Positions 1-4,271 of a DNA stretch of 5,396 nt are shown piece after piece. Made by a program: the position numbers and the translations under genes. Within the stretch, counting starts at the first letter, position 1; each line of letters opens with the position of its first letter. Source of the DNA: Acidobacteriaceae bacterium. GTDB taxonomy: Bacteria > Acidobacteriota > Terriglobia > Terriglobales > Acidobacteriaceae. The DNA lies in NCBI GenBank assembly GCA_003152795.1, contig PMBA01000386.1, positions 1 to 5,396 on the forward strand. Direction: 5' to 3'. The notes beneath the pieces are model-generated. The model was not told where the DNA came from. It saw only the letters and a list, made by a program, of their open reading frames with translations, and did no database searches.

Positions 1-635
1 GTGGTGCGATGGGTTCGCTGATGCCTAGTGGTGGCGCGCGAGATCACGGCGCAAGGAGTCTCACCTCTAAGCCCGGCCGCAGTCAGTCTCTTCGCGATTT
101 CCGAATAGTTCTGGCCCGGCATATAAATGACCAGCGTCGCACCGCTACCGACAAACCTGCTCCAATCGGTGTTTCCGGCTCTTTCTTCCTGGGCCCGATG
201 GGCAGTGATGAACACCAGCGCGTCGGACGCGTGACGATGCGTCAGCGGAATCTGCGCCGCTGCGGCCGCGCCCATCGCCGAGGTCACACCGGGAACGATC
301 TCGAAAGGAATCCCGTTTCTGCGCAGGAACTCAATTTCCTCGCCGGCGCGTCCGAAAATGAGCGGATCGCCACCCTTCAGCCGGACCACGCGCAGTCCCG
401 AAGCCGCTAGCGCAACCATCAGGCAGTTGATCTCCGCTTGCAGGATTTTCCTTTTCCCGCAGCGCTTGCCCACGTTCTGAACGTGGGCGGCTGGCGGGAT
501 CAGGTTCAGGATCTCGGGCGCGACCAGGTCGTCATGCAATACGGCATCGGCACTTCGCAGCAGGCGAAAGGCTTTCACCGTCAGCAAGTCCGGGTCGCCT
601 GGCCCGGCACCCACCAGATAGACTTTTCCCTTCAT
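1..635 (-). CDS. cobA: Uroporphyrinogen-III C-methyltransferase (SUMT), 3' end missing
   Basis: Methylates uroporphyrinogen III twice with SAM to give precorrin-2, the branch point to siroheme and cobalamin; cytosolic. The first 211 codons are present and the frame is open through the left window edge, so the C-terminal part is missing. Family motifs seen: N-terminal GAGPGDPDLLT (residues 9-19), VGKRCGKR followed by QAEIN (55-70), the SAM-binding KGGDPLIFGRAGEE (87-100), GIPFEIVPGVTSA (108-120), PLTHR (130-134) and TLVIYMPG (167-174). The end RATTRHQRTHRT matches the usual late segment of the family, so few residues beyond it should be lacking relative to the conserved core. The start at 635 is chosen because its ATG overlaps the TGA of the upstream precorrin-2 dehydrogenase gene as ATGA, a 4-nt overlap typical of translational coupling. 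It is a stand-alone SUMT, not the CysG fusion. Confidence 0.95.
   Translation of the reverse strand, partial: MKGKVYLVGAGPGDPDLLTVKAFRLLRSADAVLHDDLVAPEILNLIPPAAHVQNVGKRCGKRKILQAEINCLMVALAASGLRVVRLKGGDPLIFGRAGEEIEFLRRNGIPFEIVPGVTSAMGAAAAAQIPLTHRHASDALVFITAHRAQEERAGNTDWSRFVGSGATLVIYMPGQNYSEIAKRLTAAGLRGETPCAVISRATTRHQRTHRT
468..488. repeat. Perfect intragenic inverted repeat within cobA
   Basis: Two 10-bp arms, GCCCACGTTC (468-477) and its exact reverse complement (479-488), flank a single T at 478. It lies inside the cobA coding region over the codons for AHVQNVG, just before the conserved GKR motif. Protein constraint explains part of the sequence, but the exact symmetry depends on codon choice. 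It could be chance, an intragenic protein-binding site or an RNA hairpin. I see no T-run beside it, so it is not an obvious terminator. Confidence 0.5.
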
Positions 636-1285
636 GCTCCCTCACTTTCGCTGCGCGCGGGCTTGGTCGTGAACAACGTCGCACTCGAGATCTGCACATT
701 GGCCAGCACGGCTTCGAACGCTTCCCTGCTCGCCAGTGAATGCAGCAAGTCCAACTTGCGCTTTTTGTCGAGGCCGCTGGCGAGAATGAGCCGCCGGGTC
801 TCACCGAGTTGCTCCAGCCACACCGCGTATCCGGGGCCGAACTGCGGCTCCAGTTGACGTCGAATTTTCTGCGCCAGGGACGGACTTTGGCCTGCGGTTG
901 AGATCGCAATTTGCAGGTCGCCGCGCCGCACTACCGCCGGATAGAAAAAATCGCAATATTCCGGAACATCCACCACATTGCACAGCACGCCACGGTGCTG
1001 CGCCTCGCGGTAAATGAGTTCGTTCAGACTGTTTGAAGCGGTTGCTGCCACCGCCAGAAACTTGCCATCAAGATCGCTCGCCGAGAAAGGGCGCAGTTCC
1101 AGGCCGATCTTCCCCGCATCGGCCCAGGCGCGTACTTGACCGCTTGCCTGGAGCGCAACCACGTTGATGCGCGCGCCCGTTTCAATGAGCCCGCCGATCT
1201 TCGGCTCGCCAACGTTCCCCGCGCCGACAACCAGGCACTGCTTCTCTGCCAGCTTCATGAACATTGGGAACAGGCTAGTCACCAT
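632..1285 (-). CDS. Precorrin-2 dehydrogenase / sirohydrochlorin ferrochelatase family (CysG N-terminal, Met8p-like)
   Basis: Oxidises precorrin-2 to sirohydrochlorin with NAD+; many relatives also insert Fe2+ to give siroheme. The protein is 217 aa, the usual length of the CysG N-terminal module when it stands alone. Visible: the opening LFPMFMKL, typical of the family; a Rossmann loop GAGNVGEPKIGGL (21-33); NVVDVPE (103-109), with Asp106 matching the catalytic Asp of CysG/Met8p; CDFFYPAVVRRGDLQIAIST (111-130); and AGQSPSLAQ (131-139). The start at 1285 fits the family N terminus and has GGAG 3 nt upstream. The frame is open further upstream (an ATG at 1594), but that part is antisense-frame sequence inside the reductase gene. 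The gene overlaps the reductase end by 11 nt and cobA by 4 nt, so its product probably supplies siroheme to that reductase. Whether it has chelatase activity cannot be told from sequence; a separate SirB may exist elsewhere. Confidence 0.92.
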   Translation of the reverse strand: MVTSLFPMFMKLAEKQCLVVGAGNVGEPKIGGLIETGARINVVALQASGQVRAWADAGKIGLELRPFSASDLDGKFLAVAATASNSLNELIYREAQHRGVLCNVVDVPEYCDFFYPAVVRRGDLQIAISTAGQSPSLAQKIRRQLEPQFGPGYAVWLEQLGETRRLILASGLDKKRKLDLLHSLASREAFEAVLANVQISSATLFTTKPARSESEGA

Positions 1286-3008
1286 CTGCTCCGGCAGCTT
1301 GCGCGAATTTCCCGGTTTCTGTGGCACTGACACTGTTCGTCGGAAGGTCACGCGCGACAGCGTCCACCGGCGCGCCCGCCAAGAACTCCCGCAACTCCGT
1401 ATCGGTGTGCCTTGCAAAGAACTGACGCAGGTTCTCGCCCGCATGACGCGCCGTGAGATACTGCCGCAGCAACCTTTCAATCGCCCCTGGAACCTCGGTT
1501 GCCGGGCAGCGATACCCGACGGGCCGCGCCGTCGTCTGATGCAAACCGAGCGCTCCGCCAACGCAGAAGTAGTAAGCGTCGAGAAGTCGCCCATCGATCT
1601 TTATCTTTTTGCCATCGAGGCCAATGTCGGCAATCCAGTGCTGTCCGCAACTGTTCGGGCATCCCGTAACGTGCAGCTTTAAATGCTGATCAAAACCGGG
1701 CATACGCTCTTCCAGTTCTTCCACTAACCAGCGGGAGAAGGTCTTGGTCTCCGTGATCGCCAGCTTGCAGAACTCGGTTCCGCTGCACGCGACCGTGCCG
1801 CGCCAAAAAGCTGAAGCGCCAACCTTCAACCCAATTGCGTCCAATTCCCTGGCAAGGGCCTCAGCATTAGCCTGGGGAACGTTGACGATGAGCAGGTTCT
1901 GCATGTTGGTGCTACGCAGTTTGCCGGCCGCGAAGCGATCGGCGAGATCGGCGGCGGCATGCATTTGCTCCGCGGTGATGCGCCCGCGAAGCACCGCAGC
2001 TCCCACGTAGCAGTACCCGGGTTGCTTTTGCGGATGAATTCCCACGTGATCGCGATAAAGGTCCGAAGGGGGGAAGTCCTCGACCGCGGGATCGAATGCA
2101 AATCCGATCCGCCGTTGCAGTTCCCGGAGAAAGCTCTCCGCTGTCCAACCATGGCGCAGGAAGAGAAATTTCATGCGCGCCCGCTCGCGATGTTCCCGCA
2201 AAACTTCCGAGTCGCGAAATAATTCCGCAATCCCAAGTATCGTGGGCAGCACCTGATGCCAGCGGACGAAGGCGTTCAATCGAACCGCCAGGTAGGGTTC
2301 GGCGGAGAGTCCTCCTGCAACTCGCAACGAGAAACCCAGTTCTGGCGTCCCGCGCAGCACGCGGGTGGCGGCGGTCAAGCCGACATCGTTGATTTCCGGA
2401 TAGGGGCACCACACACGGCATCCCGCGATCGAGATCTTGAACTTGCGGGGAAGGTTGTAGAAATCTCCATTCCCCGCAAGCATTCGCGACGCTTCGAGCG
2501 CTAGAGGCGAAGCATCGCAAATTTCGTCCGCGTCAACTCCCGCGACCGGGCAGCCAGTGACATTTCGAGTAACATCGCCGCAGGCACTCGTGGTGTTCAG
2601 TCCCACTCGGGCCAGAGCCTCAAGCAGATCGGGGAGGGCCTCGATCGTAACCCAGTGCAGCTGAATGTTCTGGCGCACGGTGATGTCGGCAATTCCGCGC
2701 GCGTAGCGGCGGGTGAGTTCGGCAATGGTTCGCAGCTGATCGGACCTCAGCAGGCCATTGGGGATCCGGATTCTCACCATGAAGCATTGCAGAGCCCGGC
2801 CTTCTCCTCCCTGCCCGCCGGTAACGCCTGCTCCATCACCCTGGGTGTACACGCCCCACCAGCGAAAGTAAGTCCCAATCCACTCTGGCGGAATGGATTG
2901 GAAGCCCTCGCGGGCAAAGCGCCGAATTTCTTCCAGACCTTCCCATGGGTTTTTGGAGCGTTTGAGGCGCTCCACTCTTTGTGCCTTGGTTTCTATTGCT
3001 GTGCTCAT
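1275..3008 (-). CDS. nirA: Siroheme/[4Fe-4S] nitrite/sulfite reductase, probably assimilatory ferredoxin-dependent sulfite reductase
   Basis: Six-electron reduction of sulfite to sulfide (or nitrite to ammonia) on a siroheme bridged to a [4Fe-4S] cluster; cytosolic. The 577-aa protein has the usual duplicated ferredoxin-like and siroheme domains. Cluster ligands are C408 and C414 in ACSGTEFC and C450 and C454 in TGCPNSC. Predicted anion/siroheme-binding residues are R79 (VRIRIPNG), R148 (ACGDVTRNV), K189 and K191 (LPRKFK). From memory of aligned families, Lys at the second KxK position is typical of sulfite reductases, while plant nitrite reductase has Asn there. Tyr54 (WWGVYTQ) and Cys143 (ACGD) match the Tyr-Cys pair reported in Mycobacterium tuberculosis NirA/SirA, a sulfite reductase. 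ATG at 3008 follows a weak GGGGA (3023-3019) 10 nt upstream. It is the first gene after a Cys-rich leader and terminator and is followed by two siroheme genes, which supports a role in cysteine synthesis. Family is certain; substrate is inferred. Confidence 0.95.
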   Translation of the reverse strand: MSTAIETKAQRVERLKRSKNPWEGLEEIRRFAREGFQSIPPEWIGTYFRWWGVYTQGDGAGVTGGQGGEGRALQCFMVRIRIPNGLLRSDQLRTIAELTRRYARGIADITVRQNIQLHWVTIEALPDLLEALARVGLNTTSACGDVTRNVTGCPVAGVDADEICDASPLALEASRMLAGNGDFYNLPRKFKISIAGCRVWCPYPEINDVGLTAATRVLRGTPELGFSLRVAGGLSAEPYLAVRLNAFVRWHQVLPTILGIAELFRDSEVLREHRERARMKFLFLRHGWTAESFLRELQRRIGFAFDPAVEDFPPSDLYRDHVGIHPQKQPGYCYVGAAVLRGRITAEQMHAAADLADRFAAGKLRSTNMQNLLIVNVPQANAEALARELDAIGLKVGASAFWRGTVACSGTEFCKLAITETKTFSRWLVEELEERMPGFDQHLKLHVTGCPNSCGQHWIADIGLDGKKIKIDGRLLDAYYFCVGGALGLHQTTARPVGYRCPATEVPGAIERLLRQYLTARHAGENLRQFFARHTDTELREFLAGAPVDAVARDLPTNSVSATETGKFAQAAGADGD

Positions 3009-3030
3009 CGCCTGTTTGTCCCCACAAATG

Positions 3031-3065
3031 AAAAACCCACCGCCAGGTTTATCTGGCGGTGGGTT
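3031..3065 (-). terminator. Intrinsic terminator/attenuator hairpin in the leader of the reductase operon
   Basis: On the minus strand a perfect 13-bp stem, AACCCACCGCCAG (3065-3053) with CTGGCGGTGGGTT (3046-3034), closes a 6-nt loop ATAAAC. It is followed by further T residues, giving five T in a row at 3035-3031. The hairpin ends 22 nt before the reductase ATG and lies downstream of the promoter and leader ORF. It therefore cannot be the terminator of a preceding gene and must act on this operon's own transcript. On the plus strand the T-run lies about 10 nt beyond the stem, so termination in that direction is less likely. Its best explanation is an attenuator. Confidence 0.85.
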
Positions 3066-3118
3066 ATCAGTGCCGTTTTTCCTAACGATTATTTAAATCG
3101 GCAACCTCCCCGCGCCAG
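3053..3118 (-). promoter_or_regulatory. Candidate antiterminator pairing between the leader-ORF end and the terminator 5' arm
   Basis: On the minus strand, CTGGCG at 3118-3113 (late codons of the leader peptide) copies the start of the terminator 3' arm. It can therefore pair with CGCCAG at 3058-3053 in the terminator 5' arm. After a 2x2 internal loop, GGG (3110-3108) can pair with CCC (3063-3061). This pairing and the terminator are mutually exclusive. A ribosome held on the Cys codons at 3146-3132 would leave 3118-3108 free, allowing antitermination. A ribosome moving on to the TAA at 3095-3093 would cover it, allowing termination. The pairing is seen by eye; its energy was not computed. 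Confidence 0.55.
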
Positions 3119-3179
3119 AGCACACTGATGCACAACAACAACAGCACATGCACATCGCGCAGAGATTTTGCCTTTCCAT
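3093..3179 (-). CDS. Poly-cysteine leader peptide (28 aa), probably leaderless, Cys attenuator
   Basis: A 28-codon ORF beginning ATG GAA AGG and ending TAA. It contains Cys at codons 7, 10, 12-16 and 20, i.e. 8 of 28 residues, with the core CAMCMCCCCCASVC (7-20). The run of five Cys codons is TGC TGT TGT TGT TGT at 3146-3132. Met codons 9 and 11 lie inside the block. No Shine-Dalgarno precedes the ATG, but the predicted transcript start from the TTGACC/TAGAAT promoter falls at 3180/3179, on the ATG itself, so translation is probably leaderless. The frame stays open upstream to an ATG at 3275, but that start lies before the promoter. The ORF sits between this promoter and a terminator in front of a sulfite-reductase-like operon. 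Its role is therefore inferred to be sensing charged tRNA-Cys by ribosome stalling, as described for leaderless poly-Cys ORFs in mycobacteria. The peptide itself probably has no function. Confidence 0.8.
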   Translation of the reverse strand: MERQNLCAMCMCCCCCASVCSGAGRLPI

Positions 3180-3186
3180 GAATCGC

Positions 3187-3215
3187 ATTCTAGGTTGAAC
3201 CAAGGAAGCGGTCAA
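3187..3215 (-). promoter_or_regulatory. Sigma70-like promoter of the reductase-siroheme operon
   Basis: On the minus strand, -35 TTGACC (3215-3210, 5 of 6 to consensus) and -10 TAGAAT (3192-3187, 5 of 6) are separated by exactly 17 bp. The expected start is 3180 or the purine at 3179, which coincides with the ATG of the Cys-rich leader ORF. The agreement of hexamers, spacing, start point and ORF makes this the most convincing promoter in the window. Confidence 0.7.
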
Positions 3216-3228
3216 CAAACTTCCGTCA

Positions 3229-3240
3229 TGATTCGAATCA
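3229..3240. promoter_or_regulatory. 12-bp perfect palindrome upstream of the -35 box, possible operator
   Basis: TGATTCGAATCA is a perfect 12-bp palindrome ending 13 bp upstream of the -35 hexamer of the leftward promoter. The position suits an activator or co-regulator of the sulfite-reduction operon. No second copy was noticed in the window and I cannot match it to a named regulator, so function is only suggested. Confidence 0.35.
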
Positions 3241-3544
3241 ATATTTTCGATCCCACCCATCGGAATTTTGCACATTCAGTAATGGGTTTGGATTGTGCAG
3301 GCGGGAGCTACGGCGGGCAAGGGTGGGAGATCGAACCTGGGGACGGGTGCTGACAAGGGTGCGGACCTCCAGGTCGAGTGCTGATTTAGTACGGAAAACC
3401 CGATTCAGATTCCCGCACTGGGAATTGTACAAAGGACGATGCCCAATGAAGTCGTAACTGCAACCAGCAGAAAGGCAAGCGCAAACACAGTCTGTGCAAC
3501 CGCGGTGGCTGGGTACGTGCAATGGAGAACGTGGACAGTAATCG

Positions 3545-3560
3545 AGAATTTCAAAATTCT
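3545..3560. promoter_or_regulatory. 16-bp inverted repeat upstream of the NusG-paralogue gene, possible operator
   Basis: AGAATTT (3545-3551) and its exact reverse complement AAATTCT (3554-3560) flank CA, giving dyad symmetry of the size bound by a dimeric repressor. It lies 55 bp before the chosen ATG at 3615, where promoter elements would be expected. No regulator gene is visible in the window. Confidence 0.4.
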
Positions 3561-3568
3561 AACCAACC

Positions 3569-3588
3569 TCGCTAAGCGGGGCTAGCGA
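3569..3588 (+). repeat. Small hairpin in the probable 5' leader of the NusG-paralogue gene
   Basis: TCGCTA (3569-3574) can pair with TAGCGA (3583-3588) around an 8-nt loop. An alternative pairing of CCTCGC (3567-3572) with GCGGGG (3576-3581, one G-T pair) excludes it. It ends 26 nt before the chosen start. There is no T-run, so it is not a terminator. It may be chance or a leader RNA structure. Confidence 0.25.
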
Positions 3589-3599
3589 AGCTTCACTTG

Positions 3600-3605
3600 A
3601 AGGGG
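3600..3605 (+). promoter_or_regulatory. Shine-Dalgarno AAGGGG that decides the NusG-paralogue start
   Basis: AAGGGG at 3600-3605 lies 9 nt before ATG 3615, a normal spacing. It directly abuts ATG 3606 and overlaps any start at TTG 3597, so those two are unlikely starts. This supports 3615. Confidence 0.6.
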
Positions 3606-3614
3606 ATGCAAGTC

Positions 3615-4271
3615 ATGGAGACCGGATGGGCAGGACAGCCAGCGATGGGACCCTTAGGGAATATGGACGGGCTGGGGGCGGCACAGGGTTTTTCTCAGAA
3701 CTGGTTTGCGGCCTACACCAATTCGCATCACGAAAAACGCGTGGCGTTGCACTTGACCGAGCGCCAGATTGAGACGTTCCTGCCTCTGTATGCCGCCCGC
3801 CACCGTTGGCGCAACCGGTGCGAGCGGGATCTCAATCTGCCACTCTTCCCAAACTATGTGTTTGTCCGAATCGATCCCCAGGAGAGGGTGCGCGTACTCG
3901 AGGTTCCGGGTGTGTTGTCGCTGGTTGGTTTTGGACGAACCCTGGCGCCGCTCCCGGATTTTGAGATCGAGGCGCTCCGCTCCTGTCTCGAAAAACGGAG
4001 AATGGAACCCCACCCCTACCTCGTCATTGGCGAGCGCGTCCGCATCAAGGCTGGGCCGATGACGGGGATGGAAGGCGTGCTGGTCCGCAAGAAGAACAAC
4101 TTTCGAGTCGTGCTCGCGCTCGATGTGATCATGAAGTGCGTGGCCGTGGAAGTCGACGCCGACGATCTGGAACCGGCGGCGAAATGTGCTGCCCCGTCGT
4201 CCTGGCGCTCGACTTCGCCGGCCGAACCGAGCAGCAAACGTGACCTCACTCTAGAGCATGCTTTTCCTTAA
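3615..4271 (+). CDS. Specialised NusG paralogue (RfaH/UpxY-type transcription antiterminator)
   Basis: A NusG-family protein of 218 aa expected to bind RNA polymerase and promote elongation through a long polysaccharide operon. The NGN domain spans about residues 29-125: NWFAAYTNSHHEKRVALHL at 29-47, then the hallmark LFPNYVFVRID (77-87) and VPGVLSLVGFG (98-108). A KOW-type domain follows: VIGERVRIKAGPMTGMEGVLVRKKNN (about 137-162) and a strand-rich end to about 187. The last ~30 residues (Ser/Pro/Lys-rich) are a low-complexity tail. Dedicated paralogues of this kind usually sit first in capsule or exopolysaccharide operons, whereas housekeeping nusG lies beside secE and ribosomal protein genes. 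Here the next gene is PAP2/CapD-like and overlaps it by 14 nt, which fits. The start rests on the AAGGGG 9 nt upstream; later in-frame ATGs at 3645 and 3663 would also keep the whole NGN domain. Confidence 0.88.
   Translation: METGWAGQPAMGPLGNMDGLGAAQGFSQNWFAAYTNSHHEKRVALHLTERQIETFLPLYAARHRWRNRCERDLNLPLFPNYVFVRIDPQERVRVLEVPGVLSLVGFGRTLAPLPDFEIEALRSCLEKRRMEPHPYLVIGERVRIKAGPMTGMEGVLVRKKNNFRVVLALDVIMKCVAVEVDADDLEPAAKCAAPSSWRSTSPAEPSSKRDLTLEHAFP

Larger units (their letters stand above)
3241..3599. other. Intergenic region between divergent operons, no supported gene
   Basis: About 360 bp with no coding frame that has a ribosome-binding site, a domain motif or clear coding character. It must hold the promoter for the rightward NusG-paralogue gene, but I find no strong -35/-10 pair; TGGACA at 3532-3537 is the best -35-like match and lacks a good -10 partner. 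Contents seen: weak 6-bp inverted repeats (ACCCAT 3255-3260 with ATGGGT 3282-3287; TGCACA 3269-3274 with TGTGCA 3294-3299), GACCT-CC-AGGTC at 3364-3375, and the stronger palindromes listed separately at 3545-3560 and 3569-3588. Confidence 0.6.

Noticed and set aside
1286..1594. N-terminal extension of the precorrin-2 dehydrogenase frame to an ATG at 1594
   Set aside because: The added 103 residues lie entirely inside the reductase gene in another frame, are Arg/Ser/Cys-rich and resemble no siroheme synthase. The family N terminus begins at MVTSLFPMF, position 1285.
3009..3180. SAM or cobalamin riboswitch in the reductase leader
   Set aside because: No conserved core of either class is visible. 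The poly-Cys ORF with terminator and antiterminator explains the leader better.
3180..3275. Longer version of the Cys-rich leader ORF starting at ATG 3275
   Set aside because: This start is upstream of the predicted promoter, has no Shine-Dalgarno, and the extra 32 residues look non-coding. The ATG at 3179 coincides with the predicted transcript start.
3320..3345. tRNA T-arm-like GGTTCGATC on the minus strand
   Set aside because: The flanking bases cannot form the 5-bp T stem, and no anticodon or acceptor stem can be drawn around it.
3238..3522. Minus-strand frame with a Cys-containing N terminus (GCTDCVCAC), considered as a second Cys leader
   Set aside because: Its Cys codons are scattered, no promoter precedes it, no terminator follows it closely, and it runs far past a leader-peptide length. 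It is probably chance.
3405..3554. Minus-strand 49-codon frame with a hydrophobic stretch (VFALAFLLVAV), possible small membrane protein
   Set aside because: It has only a TTG start without a ribosome-binding site and no neighbour context. Hydrophobic frames of this length occur by chance in G+C-rich DNA.
3597..3614. TTG 3597 or ATG 3606 as the start of the NusG paralogue
   Set aside because: Both overlap or abut the only Shine-Dalgarno (3600-3605). ATG 3615 has proper spacing and keeps all conserved residues.
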